A stretch of DNA of 52,000 bases from Syntrophomonas sp. UBA4911 (lineage in GTDB: Bacteria; Bacillota; Syntrophomonadia; Syntrophomonadales; Syntrophomonadaceae): the NCBI GenBank assembly GCA_002398105.1, contig DHCD01000086.1, positions 879 to 52,878 on the forward strand, in the 5' to 3' direction. The first letter of the stretch is position 1, and each line of letters opens with the position of its first letter. A model generated the notes under the pieces. It was not told the origin of the DNA. It ran no database searches and saw only the letters and a program-made list of their open reading frames with translations. This document shows positions 9,315-18,228 of the stretch, in pieces. The translations under genes were made by a program, and so were the position numbers.

Positions 9315-10210
9315 ACGATCAAGCCGACAAACTGAGACAAATGGCTCTGGATGTTAAACAGCAGATTGAGAGGGAGATGACCCGGGGAATTAAACGCACC
9401 CGGATAGTTGGGATCAGCAGCGGTAAAGGGGGGGTGGGCAAAAGCACCCTGGCCCTTAACGTCGCCTTATGCATGTGCCTCCGGGGTAAAAGAATTTTGC
9501 TCATGGATGCTGATATGGGGCTGGCCAACCTGGATATAATGCTGGGTTTGGTTCCTAAATACAATATCCACCATATGATACAAGGAAAGAAGAGTTTAAA
9601 AGATATTATTATGGCCGGGCCCAGCGGGCTGAAAATTATTCCCGGGGGTTCAGGCATTGTTGAATTGGCTGACTTAGGGGAAAACGAGTTAAAAAGGATA
9701 ATGGCAGAGCTGGGTAAATTGGATGGAGAATTTGACTATATGATTATTGATACCGGCGCCGGCATATCAAGCCATGTTCTATCATTTTTGCTGGCGGCCG
9801 ACGATATAATTTTTATCACTACCCCCGAGCCTACTGCCATGACCGATGCTTACGGGATGATAAAAGCAATTGCGAAAAAGTCTGAAAGCAAAACCCTCTA
9901 CCTGGTAGTAAATCGTGTAGCCGACAACACTGAGGGAGTCTCGGTGGCAGGAAATTTTAAACTGGTATGTGAGCGCTTTCTGAATCTGAAGCTTAATATC
10001 CTGGGGCATGTAGTTAATGAGCCCATGGTGGGGGAGGGAATCAGGCGCCAACAGGCATTTATTGAGATATTTCCCCGCAGTATGGCAGCCCGCAACATTG
10101 ATTCCATTGCCGGTAACCTGATAAAGGCCAATGATGGAGGGGGGATTGCAGTTGCTGATAGCAGCGGAATCAAACACTTTTTCAAGAAGATTATGGGTCT
10201 GATGCAATAA
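9311..10210 (+). CDS. flhG: MinD-like ATPase FlhG, FlhF partner and flagellar number regulator
   Basis: FlhG (YlxH/FleN) binds FlhF and stimulates its GTPase, limiting flagellar number. The 299-residue protein has an N-terminal amphipathic activator helix (DQADKLRQMALD), which in B. subtilis contacts FlhF, then a deviant Walker A (GKGGVGKS, 38-45), the DADMGLANLDIMLG switch and the DTGAGIS Walker B-like element. The C-terminal region resembles the MinD membrane-targeting part. The ATGA overlap with flhF implies coupled production of the two partners. Confidence 0.95.
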   Translation: MNDQADKLRQMALDVKQQIEREMTRGIKRTRIVGISSGKGGVGKSTLALNVALCMCLRGKRILLMDADMGLANLDIMLGLVPKYNIHHMIQGKKSLKDIIMAGPSGLKIIPGGSGIVELADLGENELKRIMAELGKLDGEFDYMIIDTGAGISSHVLSFLLAADDIIFITTPEPTAMTDAYGMIKAIAKKSESKTLYLVVNRVADNTEGVSVAGNFKLVCERFLNLKLNILGHVVNEPMVGEGIRRQQAFIEIFPRSMAARNIDSIAGNLIKANDGGGIAVADSSGIKHFFKKIMGLMQ

Positions 10211-10232
10211 TCCATTGAAGGGGAGGTCAGTT

Positions 10233-10886
10233 ATGAAGGTTAAGGATTTAAAGGTAAACCAGCTCATTGAAATAGAAGTAAACCAGGACGAAAAAAAGGA
10301 GTATTTACCCAGCAGAATTGAAGAAATTGATGAAAAATATATATACATATCCATGCCCATGAGTAAGGGCGCTCTTTTGCCCATGCGCCTGGGGGAGGAA
10401 ATCAAAATTATCTTACGCCAGAAGAACGGTACCTTTGGCTTTTCCAGCAGGATAGCCGGGCGAAAAAGGGAACCTATTCCTTATCTGATAATTGATAAAC
10501 CGGAACGATTGGCCAGTATCAACCAAAAGCGTGAATTTGTCAGGCTGGCGGTTAACTTACCGGTGTGTTTCCGTATTATTGACGGAGACGACAAGGGGCC
10601 GCTTGAAGAGGGGATGACCATTGATATCAGCGCCGGAGGAGCGTTGTTTTCCACCCGGGCGGATATAAAGGCGGGGCAGAAAATAGAACTGGAGATTCAG
10701 CTTTCCGATAAAGAATCTTTCTTTACCCCGGCGCATGCCATCAGGGTTTTTGAAAAGGACCAGCACGAGAAAAATGCGGTGCGGGTGGCAATTGAGTATG
10801 ATGATATAAATGAATCCCAAAGAGACAGGATATTCAGGTTCATATTTGAAAAACAGCGTGAGTGGATAAAGAAAGGAATCCTCTAA
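10233..10886 (+). CDS. PilZ-domain flagellar brake protein (YcgR/YpfA type)
   Basis: Likely a cyclic-di-GMP-responsive protein that slows the motor. The start at ATG 10233 follows AGGGGAGG (10219-10226); an upstream in-frame TTG (10215) lies before the ribosome site and is rejected. The N-terminal half is a YcgR-N (PilZN) barrel, with YIYISMPMSKGALLPMRLGE. The C-terminal half is PilZ: the c-di-GMP motif appears as REFVR about 100 residues in, followed by DISAGGALF. Both parts of the RxxxR and D/NxSxxG signatures are present, so ligand binding is expected. It sits between flhG and cheB, as in many Clostridia, linking c-di-GMP to motility. Confidence 0.9.
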   Translation: MKVKDLKVNQLIEIEVNQDEKKEYLPSRIEEIDEKYIYISMPMSKGALLPMRLGEEIKIILRQKNGTFGFSSRIAGRKREPIPYLIIDKPERLASINQKREFVRLAVNLPVCFRIIDGDDKGPLEEGMTIDISAGGALFSTRADIKAGQKIELEIQLSDKESFFTPAHAIRVFEKDQHEKNAVRVAIEYDDINESQRDRIFRFIFEKQREWIKKGIL

Positions 10887-10900
10887 GGAGGGGGTATTCG

Positions 10901-11986
10901 GTGGCTAAAATCAAAGTTCTGGTAGTAGACGACTCGGCCTTTATGCGCAAAATGATAGCCGATATTATCAATAGCTCCCCGGAAATGGAGGTTATTGCCA
11001 AAGCCCGGAATGGCAGAGAAGCCATTAATAGAGTAAAAGAACTGCAGCCGGATGTAGTGACCATGGATATTGAAATGCCGGAAATGGACGGACTTACTGC
11101 GCTGCAGAGTATAATGCGGGAAACTCCGGTACCGGTTATAATGCTCAGCAGTCTGACCCGGGAGGGGGCCGATCAGACTCTGCGGGCACTGCAACTGGGA
11201 GCGGTAGACTTTATTGCCAAACCGTCCGGTCAGATTTCCCTTGATATTGAACAGGTAAGCCAGGATATCGTAAAAAAAATAATAGCTGTTGCAGGTACCA
11301 GACGAAAGTTAATGAATCTTAATAATAGTACGGAGATTCCGATACTCAGTAAAGGCATGGGCACCAAATACTTTCCCCGCGACCAGGCCCTGAATAATTT
11401 GGTTTTGATTGGGACATCCACTGGGGGACCTAAAGCCTTATATCAGGTTATTCCCGGTTTACCGGCTGAAATCAATGCCGCCGTTCTGGTGGTCCAGCAC
11501 ATGCCGCCGGGATTTACCAGATCTCTGGCCGAACGCCTGGATGCTTTGTCGGGGATAAAGGTAAAAGAAGCTGAACAAGGCGAAAAAATCGTGCCGGGGT
11601 GTGTATATATAGCACCGGGTGATTATCATATGGCGCTCAGTAATAAAGGCCGGGAAAAAGCGGTGAAGGAACTATATATAAGCCTGGAGCAATCTCCTCC
11701 CCGGGGTGGGCTCCGACCTGCCGTTGATGTGTTGCTGGAGTCAGCGGCGGAAAAGTTCTGGTCCCATATGGTCGCTGTAATTATGACCGGCATGGGTCAT
11801 GACGGGGCTCGGGGAATAAGACAGCTAAAGGCCCGGGGGGCGCGCATAATTGCTGAAGACCCTTCCACCTGCATAGTTTACGGTATGCCTAAAGCGGCTA
11901 TAGAAACAGGTATGGTTGATAAAATCGTACCTCTCCCCGGTATCAGTGAGGAAATCTTGAAGATGCTGAAAATCCCAGCCAATTAA
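10901..11986 (+). CDS. cheB: Chemotaxis protein-glutamate methylesterase CheB
   Basis: CheB removes methyl groups from chemoreceptors and deamidates them during adaptation. GTG 10901 is preferred because AAGGAGGGGG lies at 10885-10894; the longer frame from GTG 10862 would include that site. The receiver domain has phospho-acceptor D56 (VVTMDIEMPEMDG). After a linker, the esterase domain shows the catalytic triad: S173 in TSTGG, H200 in QHMPPG and D301 in GMGHDGA. No cheR is visible in this window, so the opposing methyltransferase must be encoded elsewhere. Confidence 0.95.
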   Translation: MAKIKVLVVDDSAFMRKMIADIINSSPEMEVIAKARNGREAINRVKELQPDVVTMDIEMPEMDGLTALQSIMRETPVPVIMLSSLTREGADQTLRALQLGAVDFIAKPSGQISLDIEQVSQDIVKKIIAVAGTRRKLMNLNNSTEIPILSKGMGTKYFPRDQALNNLVLIGTSTGGPKALYQVIPGLPAEINAAVLVVQHMPPGFTRSLAERLDALSGIKVKEAEQGEKIVPGCVYIAPGDYHMALSNKGREKAVKELYISLEQSPPRGGLRPAVDVLLESAAEKFWSHMVAVIMTGMGHDGARGIRQLKARGARIIAEDPSTCIVYGMPKAAIETGMVDKIVPLPGISEEILKMLKIPAN

Positions 11987-12020
11987 TCATAGACGATAAT
12001 TTTAGGAGGTGGTTAGTACA

Positions 12021-14042
12021 ATGAATATGGATATGTCCCAGTATCTGGACGTTTTTTTGGAAGAGAGCAAAGAACATCTGGAGAGTCTGAACCAGCGTTT
12101 GCTGGAACTGGAAAAGGATTCGGGAAATATTGCTGCTCTTAACGAAATATTTCGAGTTGCCCATACCCTTAAAGGTATGTCGTCGACCATGGGTTTTGAC
12201 GATTTGGCCGATCTTACCCACCATATGGAAAATGTACTTTCAGATTTGAAGGAAGGTCTCCTGGCGGTTGATTCCAAGGTGGTAGATGTCATATTTAAGT
12301 GCTTTGACCGGATCCAGCTGATAATCGACAGCATTGAAACCAAAGGGTCAGGAGCCATGAATAACAGCGACCTTATTGCCATCCTGGAGAATGTTAAAAC
12401 CGGTAATTATGAAGCGGCGGCCGCTTTGGAATCAGAATTGGCATTGCCGCCTCAATCAGGGACTGATACCGATGAATACCAGGAATCATTTGTTTTTAAT
12501 GAATATGATATCACCGTTCTTAAAGAAGCGGCCAGCCGCGGCTTAAGAATATTCAACGTGAAAATAGCTGTGGATCCGGGCTGCTTAATGAAATCGGTAC
12601 GGGCTTTTATGGTATTTAAGGCGGTAGAAGAGGACGGGGAAGTAATTAAATCTTTTCCCGGCGCTCAAGATCTGGATGAGGGCAGATTCGACAGTAATTT
12701 TGAAATCTTTCTGGTTACCGGGGTTACAGCTGAGACCCTGGAAAAACGGCTGAGCAGTATTTCCGAGATAAGCGTACTGAGAATCCAGGAGATAAATGTT
12801 GACTCTATAACTGCCGGGCAAGGGAGCCAGGTGCCGGTCGATAACGGCAATCAACTCCAAGCGGCCACGGATGCCGCTGATAATCATCACGCCCATAAGG
12901 TAAAACAAACGGTAAGGGTCGATATAGATCGTTTGGATAACCTCATGAATCTGGTAGGCGAACTGGTCATGCATAAAGGCCGATTGGAGCAGATTGGTTT
13001 CAGTCATAAAATCAATGAACTGAATGAGACCATTGAGCAGATAGCTCGTATCAGCACCGATTTACAGGCGGTAGTGATGAAAGTACGTATGGTGCCTATT
13101 GAACAGGTGTTTAACCGTTTTCCCCGTATGGTCAGAGATCTGGCCCGTGATTTAAATAAAGAAGTCGACTTCCTTATAGAAGGAAAAGAAACGGAACTTG
13201 ATCGTACGGTCATTGATGAAATTGGCGATCCTCTGGTTCATCTTCTGCGCAATGCCGTAGATCATGGGTTGGAATCATCCTCGGAAAGAATAAAAAAGGG
13301 CAAAAACCCCCAAGGTACAGTTATGCTTCGAGCCCGGCATGAAGGCAATAATGTTTATATTGAGGTTGAGGATGATGGGGCCGGCATAGACACTGCCCGG
13401 GTGAAAGAGAAGGCAGTGGAAAAGGGAATAGTTGCAGCCAAAGAAGCAGATCAGTTAAGCCGGGAAGAGATAATCGCTTTGCTGTTCAGCCCTGGTTTCA
13501 GCACTGCCAGCAACGTTACTGATGTTTCAGGACGGGGAGTAGGCTTGGATGTGGTAAAGACTAAAATTGAGTCCCTCAGCGGAGAAATCTTTGTAGACTC
13601 CAAACCGGGCTCGGGTACTCGTTTTCGCATTAAATTACCCTTAACCCTGGCTATTATCCAGGCCCTGATGGTATCGGTGCGGGATGAAATATACGCTATC
13701 CCCCTTAGTTCAGTAGACGAGACCACTATGATAACCGTTAGCGATATTAAAATGGTGCAGAGCCAGGAAGTTATAATGCTGCGCGGCAGTGTATTGCCCC
13801 TCTACCGGTTGGCGGATTTGCTTGATATAAAGGGCCCTGCCGCGGCTCAAGAGATGTATGTGGTGGTAGTACGTAAGGCCGAACGGCAAATTGGTTTGGT
13901 GGTGGACAGCCTGATAGGCCAGCAGGAAATAGTTATTAAATCCCTGGGCAAATTATTGCTGGGAATTTCGGGTCTGGCCGGAGCTATTGTGGCCGGCGAC
14001 GGCAATGTAAGACTTATACTTGATGTGACTACGCTCTTTTAA
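12021..14042 (+). CDS. cheA: Chemotaxis histidine kinase CheA
   Basis: CheA autophosphorylates in response to receptors and passes phosphate to CheY and CheB. The start at ATG 12021 follows AGGAGG at 12004-12009. Domains in order: P1 Hpt with H48 (RVAHTLKGMS), a P2 CheY/CheB-binding domain (about 150-265), P3 dimerisation beginning RVDIDRLDNLMNLVGELVM, P4 ATPase with the N box HLLRNAVDHGLE and G boxes (DDGAGID, SGRGVGLDVV), and a C-terminal CheW-like P5 domain. All catalytic elements are intact. The 673-residue length is typical. Confidence 0.97.
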   Translation: MNMDMSQYLDVFLEESKEHLESLNQRLLELEKDSGNIAALNEIFRVAHTLKGMSSTMGFDDLADLTHHMENVLSDLKEGLLAVDSKVVDVIFKCFDRIQLIIDSIETKGSGAMNNSDLIAILENVKTGNYEAAAALESELALPPQSGTDTDEYQESFVFNEYDITVLKEAASRGLRIFNVKIAVDPGCLMKSVRAFMVFKAVEEDGEVIKSFPGAQDLDEGRFDSNFEIFLVTGVTAETLEKRLSSISEISVLRIQEINVDSITAGQGSQVPVDNGNQLQAATDAADNHHAHKVKQTVRVDIDRLDNLMNLVGELVMHKGRLEQIGFSHKINELNETIEQIARISTDLQAVVMKVRMVPIEQVFNRFPRMVRDLARDLNKEVDFLIEGKETELDRTVIDEIGDPLVHLLRNAVDHGLESSSERIKKGKNPQGTVMLRARHEGNNVYIEVEDDGAGIDTARVKEKAVEKGIVAAKEADQLSREEIIALLFSPGFSTASNVTDVSGRGVGLDVVKTKIESLSGEIFVDSKPGSGTRFRIKLPLTLAIIQALMVSVRDEIYAIPLSSVDETTMITVSDIKMVQSQEVIMLRGSVLPLYRLADLLDIKGPAAAQEMYVVVVRKAERQIGLVVDSLIGQQEIVIKSLGKLLLGISGLAGAIVAGDGNVRLILDVTTLF

Positions 14043-14054
14043 GGAGGGGTATTT

Positions 14055-14522
14055 ATGGAGGAGACGGCAATTACGCGTTCCCAGAATGCATACAACCAGG
14101 ACGAGGAAATTCAGGTAGTTGCGTTTCGTTTGGGCAAAGAAGAATATGCGGTAGATATTCTCAATGTTCAGGAGATAATTCGTTTGTTGAATATTACCCG
14201 GGTCCCCCGAGCGGAGGATCATATAGAAGGGGTAGTTAACCTAAGAGGTAATATAATTCCCATCATCAACCTGCATAAGCAATTTAATCTGCAGTCTGCA
14301 GGCAAGGAGGAGGACAGACGTATAATTGTTTTCCAATTTGATGATCTCAAAGCGGGGATAATAGTCGACGAAGTCTCGGAAGTGCTGCGCCTGGTTAAAG
14401 CAGACATTGAAGAAACAGCTAAAGTTTATAGTTCTATAAGTGCCGAGCATATACAGGGTATTGCCAAAGTAAATGACCGACTTCTTATTTTATTGGATTT
14501 GTTAAAGATTCTGGAGTCGTAA
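14055..14522 (+). CDS. cheW: Chemotaxis coupling protein CheW
   Basis: CheW bridges receptors and CheA in the signalling array. The 155-residue single CheW domain shows VVAFRLGKEEYAVDILNVQEIIR near the N-terminus, the VPRAEDHIEGVVNLRGNIIPIINL core and a C-terminal LLILLDLLKIL strand. The ribosome site AAGGAGGGG precedes ATG 14055 by a few bases. It follows cheA directly. Confidence 0.96.
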   Translation: MEETAITRSQNAYNQDEEIQVVAFRLGKEEYAVDILNVQEIIRLLNITRVPRAEDHIEGVVNLRGNIIPIINLHKQFNLQSAGKEEDRRIIVFQFDDLKAGIIVDEVSEVLRLVKADIEETAKVYSSISAEHIQGIAKVNDRLLILLDLLKILES

Positions 14523-14545
14523 AAAATTTAGGCAGGTGAAAACAA

Positions 14546-15175
14546 GTGGAAGACTTTACCCAGCTATCCGGTTTACAGATTGATGCCTTAAGGGAAATAG
14601 GAAATATTGGCGCGGGAAATGCGGCTACCGCATTGGCCCAGATGGTCCAGGCTAAAATTGATATGAGTGTGCCTCGGGTAAGTATTCTTCCCTTTACCGA
14701 GGTGGCTGATCTTTTAGGCGGGGCTGACGCCCATGTGGTAGGCATATACTTTAATGTCAGCGGACCGGCGCCTAACAGTATTCTATTTATCCTTTCGGCA
14801 CAGAAAGCAGGCCTGTTGGTTGATATGCTTTTGCTTCGCTCCAGTGGAACAACCGATATCAATAACCTTGATGAGATAGAGATGTCGGCCATGATGGAAT
14901 TGGGAAACATTCTATCCGCTACCTATCTTAACGCCATGTCCATGTTTACCCAATTGAAATTTGTCCCTTCGGTTCCGGCCATGGGTATAGATATGGCCGG
15001 AGCAATTCTTGATGCCATACTGGCTCAATTTGGGGAGATTGCAGATCATGTGCTCTTATTGGAAACCGAGTTTACCAAGGATGAAGACGATGTGGTAGGA
15101 CATTTCTTTCTTCTGCCTGAACCGGGCTCTCTGAATATAATTCTAAAGGCGCTTGGGGTGAATACTGATGGCTAA
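14546..15175 (+). CDS. cheC: CheY-P phosphatase CheC
   Basis: CheC dephosphorylates CheY-P and, with CheD, forms an adaptation feedback loop. The GTG start at 14546 follows AGGCAGGTG. Two active-site motifs are intact: DALREIGN near residue 14, and SAMMELGN near residue 112, each followed 23 residues later by Pro. The protein has no SpoA domain, which separates it from FliY. Its end overlaps cheD by eight bases, consistent with joint production of two proteins that bind each other. At 209 residues it matches the family. Confidence 0.95.
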   Translation: MEDFTQLSGLQIDALREIGNIGAGNAATALAQMVQAKIDMSVPRVSILPFTEVADLLGGADAHVVGIYFNVSGPAPNSILFILSAQKAGLLVDMLLLRSSGTTDINNLDEIEMSAMMELGNILSATYLNAMSMFTQLKFVPSVPAMGIDMAGAILDAILAQFGEIADHVLLLETEFTKDEDDVVGHFFLLPEPGSLNIILKALGVNTDG

Positions 15176-15653
15176 GATAATTCAGGTGGGCATGGCGGAT
15201 ATGAAAATGACCACGGCGCCGGATCGGCTCATGACCGCAGGTCTGGGCTCATGTATCGGTATCTGTATATATGACAAATCTGTAAAACTGGGCAGCCTGG
15301 CCCACATTATGCTGCCGTCCAGTGTACAGGCCAAAAACCCGGAGAACAAGGCGAAATTTGCTGACACTGCCATTGACCTGGTTCTGGATATGATGATAAA
15401 GAGCGGGGCTAATCGCAGCCGTTTACAGGCAAAAATAGCCGGAGGGGCTCAGATGTTTAAGTTTTCGGGGGAAAGCGATATTATGAAAATTGGAGAACGC
15501 AATGCTATTGCCGTGGAGGAGAATTTACAGAAACATCGAATTCCTCTTTTAGCCCGAGACACCGGAGGCAACTATGGCCGTACCATTACCTTTGATCCGG
15601 AAACCGGCGATTTACTGGTCAGAACTATAGGACATGGGGAGAGAATCATTTAA
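15168..15653 (+). CDS. cheD: Chemoreceptor glutamine deamidase CheD
   Basis: CheD deamidates receptor glutamines and stimulates CheC. The 161-residue protein has catalytic C29 in TAGLGSCIGICIYD and H46 in LGSLAHIMLP, both in the expected context. The pattern KIAGGAQMF and the IGERN segment later in the protein are also typical. It overlaps cheC at its start and shares one base with the sigma factor start at its end (TAATG). Confidence 0.95.
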   Translation: MAKIIQVGMADMKMTTAPDRLMTAGLGSCIGICIYDKSVKLGSLAHIMLPSSVQAKNPENKAKFADTAIDLVLDMMIKSGANRSRLQAKIAGGAQMFKFSGESDIMKIGERNAIAVEENLQKHRIPLLARDTGGNYGRTITFDPETGDLLVRTIGHGERII

Positions 15654-16426
15654 TGAAAACGGATATGGGTGTTACCTGGGTTCAATACAAAGAAAAAAAC
15701 GATATTGAAGCCCGGGATGATTTGATCATCCACTATGCCCATCTGGTAAAATACGTTGCCAACCGATTGGCTATTAACCTTTCTTCGGTAGTTGAAGTCG
15801 ATGAATTGATTTCTTATGGAATTGAAGGCCTGATAGATGCTATAGAAAAATTTGACCATAAACGTAATATTAAGTTTGAAACCTATGCCATAACCAGGAT
15901 CAGAGGCGCCATGATTGACGGGCTCCGGGCTATGGATTGGGTACCGGTATCAGTGAGACAGAAAAGCAAGGAATTGGAGAAAACCTACACGGTGCTGGAA
16001 AGCAGACTGGGGCGGGCAGCAACCGATACGGAAGTATCCCAGGAACTGGGTATAAGCATTAATGAATTTTCGGTCCTATTAAGGGAAGTCGCAGCTAATA
16101 CGATAATATCTTTAGATGACTTTATTCCGGGTGATGACGGTGATGATAAAAAAAAGCGCATAGTGGATCTTCTGGAAGACCATAATGCCAGCGATGCTTT
16201 GGAGTTACTGGAATTGGGGGAAGTCAAAGATTTACTGACCAGGTCGATTGAAAGACTTCCGGAAAAAGAAAAAACCGTAGTACATTTATATTACTATGAA
16301 GGTCTGACTCTAAAAGAAATAGGCTTGGTGCTCAGCTTATCCGAATCCCGGATATCGCAATTACACACCAAAGCTATTTTAAGGCTGAGAGGAAGCTTAA
16401 GCAAGAAAAAAAACCTGGTTATATAA
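15653..16426 (+). CDS. sigD: Flagellar RNA polymerase sigma factor SigD/FliA
   Basis: Sigma-28 family factor that directs transcription of late flagellar and chemotaxis genes. The 257-residue protein has region 2 (DELISYGIEGLIDAIEKFD, then ARG-rich FETYAITRIRGAMIDGLRAMDWVP), region 3 and region 4 with an HTH (LTLKEIGLVLSLSESRISQLHTKA). Lack of region 1 and this spacing fit FliA/SigD rather than a sporulation sigma. The start overlaps the cheD stop. Its position at the end of the che genes matches B. subtilis sigD. An anti-sigma flgM is not in this window. Confidence 0.95.
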   Translation: MKTDMGVTWVQYKEKNDIEARDDLIIHYAHLVKYVANRLAINLSSVVEVDELISYGIEGLIDAIEKFDHKRNIKFETYAITRIRGAMIDGLRAMDWVPVSVRQKSKELEKTYTVLESRLGRAATDTEVSQELGISINEFSVLLREVAANTIISLDDFIPGDDGDDKKKRIVDLLEDHNASDALELLELGEVKDLLTRSIERLPEKEKTVVHLYYYEGLTLKEIGLVLSLSESRISQLHTKAILRLRGSLSKKKNLVI

Positions 16427-16439
16427 GCGAGGGGATAAT

Positions 16440-17846
16440 ATGGCTGACAACAACTTCAGTATCGACAGCAGAGTCAATATCTTCATTGATAGAGATTTAT
16501 TGAAAGCATATGTGGAGATAGTACCTCCGGCTGAGGGTGGCAACCCGTGTACATTGGAAATGGTGAGTAAAGCTCTGGCTGATAAACAGGTGGTTTATGG
16601 CATCAATGAAGATCAGCTTAAAGAAGCGCTGGAGCAAAAGAACTGGGGCTACAAAACCCTGGTGGCTGAAGGAAAACCGGCGATAAACGGTAAGGACGCC
16701 CAGATCATTTATAAATTTCCTCTCCCTACGGAACGGATAGGGCCCAAGATTGATGAAAATGGCAGTGTTAACTACCATGATCTGGGGTTAATCCATAATG
16801 TTAAAATGGGCCAGCTGCTGGTAGAAAAGATACCTGGTGATGACGGAACCTCTGGTACCAGTGTGTTGGGTACGGAACTGCCGCCTAAAAAGGGCAAGGA
16901 TATCAGATTGCCCCGAGGCAGTAACACTGTGGCGGACGAAGATGAACTTAATCTGTATGCTACCATAGATGGCCATGTTACTATAGTTGACCATAAAGTA
17001 ACCGTTAATCCCGTACTTACTATTTCCGGGGATGTGGATTATTCTACCGGCGATATTGATTTTGTAGGGAATGTCTCTGTAAGTGGTAATGTGAACTCAG
17101 GGTTTAAGGTCAAGTCCGGCGGTGATATTGAAATAAGGGGTTTTATTGAGGCGGCTGAGGTTACGGCCCGCGGCAATATCATGGTAAAAGGCGGCATTAC
17201 CGGGTGTATGAAAACCCTGGTCAAAGCCGAAGAGAGCATCTATGCTCATTTTGTAGAAAACTCCAGGCTGGATGCGGGCCGGGATGTAATAATCAGGGAA
17301 GCTATCATGCAATCTTATATAAAAGCCGGCGGAAGCATAAAAGTAAATAATCGCAAAGCCCTTATCGTAGGCGGTACTATACAAGCCGGGCGGGAAGTCG
17401 AGGCCAAAATTATTGGTTCCCAGCTGGCGACTCAAACCGTAGTTGAGGTTGGGGTAAACCCTCATTTGCGAGATGAATATCAGATGTTAAACCGGGTGAA
17501 GAATGACAAAAAGAAGATAATGGATACCATAAACCATAATCTGCAGATTTTTCAGAGGAGCGGGATATCTCCGGAGCATTTGAGCGAGAAAAAGAAAATG
17601 GAATTAATCAAGATGCTTGACAACCTTAAAAGCTTGCGGCAGGAACTGGAGCAGACGACCGAGAGAATAGCGCTTTTAGAGAGCGAATTCCAAAAAACCC
17701 AGGCAGCTAAAGTAAGGGTGTTGGAAGTGGTATATCCAGGGGTCCGCATCAGTATTGGCCAGTCCATTTATATAGTAAATGACCCTATAAGATATTCCGA
17801 GTTTATACTGGATCAGGGAGAAGTAAGGTTAACGTCGCTGCGTTAA
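16440..17846 (+). CDS. FapA family (DUF342) polymerase-like protein
   Basis: A 468-residue protein of the FapA/DUF342 family. It has an N-terminal alpha/beta domain (about 1-150, containing DLGLIHNVKMGQLLVEKIPGD), then a right-handed beta-helix rich in glycine-spaced repeats (SGDVDYSTGDIDFVGNVSVSGNV, GDIEIRGFIEAAEV) to about residue 330. A coiled-coil region (about 345-420) and a short tail follow. The biochemical role is not established; related proteins are linked to polymer production and, by location, to motility in Firmicutes. It follows sigD after 13 bases with site GAGGGG. Confidence 0.85.
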   Translation: MADNNFSIDSRVNIFIDRDLLKAYVEIVPPAEGGNPCTLEMVSKALADKQVVYGINEDQLKEALEQKNWGYKTLVAEGKPAINGKDAQIIYKFPLPTERIGPKIDENGSVNYHDLGLIHNVKMGQLLVEKIPGDDGTSGTSVLGTELPPKKGKDIRLPRGSNTVADEDELNLYATIDGHVTIVDHKVTVNPVLTISGDVDYSTGDIDFVGNVSVSGNVNSGFKVKSGGDIEIRGFIEAAEVTARGNIMVKGGITGCMKTLVKAEESIYAHFVENSRLDAGRDVIIREAIMQSYIKAGGSIKVNNRKALIVGGTIQAGREVEAKIIGSQLATQTVVEVGVNPHLRDEYQMLNRVKNDKKKIMDTINHNLQIFQRSGISPEHLSEKKKMELIKMLDNLKSLRQELEQTTERIALLESEFQKTQAAKVRVLEVVYPGVRISIGQSIYIVNDPIRYSEFILDQGEVRLTSLR

Positions 17847-17866
17847 GTAATGAAGGGAAGACCATT

Positions 17867-18187
17867 ATGACCATCAAAAGCATTGATATGCAGGTTCTGG
17901 TTCAAAAAGTAGGCGATGTGGCAAGGATACAGCAGGCGCAGCAGATAGGGCATAACCATCGGCAGGAAGAGTTTGTTAAAAATATCAGCCAGGAAACTGA
18001 CAAATATAGTAAGACCGTTAATAAACCAGGTGAGAGCCAGCATAAAAAGGTGGATGAAAAAGAAGAAAAAGAAAAACAGTCCGGAAAAGGGTACAAGGAT
18101 GGCGGCAAGCAGGACCATGAAGAACCGGAAGACAAGAAAAAGCCTGCTCCCAGCGGGAGCGGCGGCAAACTGGACATTATTGTCTAG
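17867..18187 (+). CDS. Small highly charged protein of the fla/che operon, unknown function
   Basis: A 106-residue product with no recognised domain. Residues 1-45 look helical and resemble short conserved proteins found after DUF342/sigD in other Firmicutes (IDMQVLVQKVGDVARIQQAQQ); the rest is almost all Lys, Glu, Gly, Ser and Pro, hence probably disordered, ending with a hydrophobic KLDIIV. GAAGGGAAG precedes ATG 17867. An overlapping frame at 17973-18320 is a shadow. Its place between fapA and the IF2_N-like protein suggests a motility role, which is inference. Confidence 0.7.
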   Translation: MTIKSIDMQVLVQKVGDVARIQQAQQIGHNHRQEEFVKNISQETDKYSKTVNKPGESQHKKVDEKEEKEKQSGKGYKDGGKQDHEEPEDKKKPAPSGSGGKLDIIV

Positions 18188-18228
18188 CTTCAGCTATGAC
18201 TTACCCGGCTGGAACTTTACGAAGGTAG

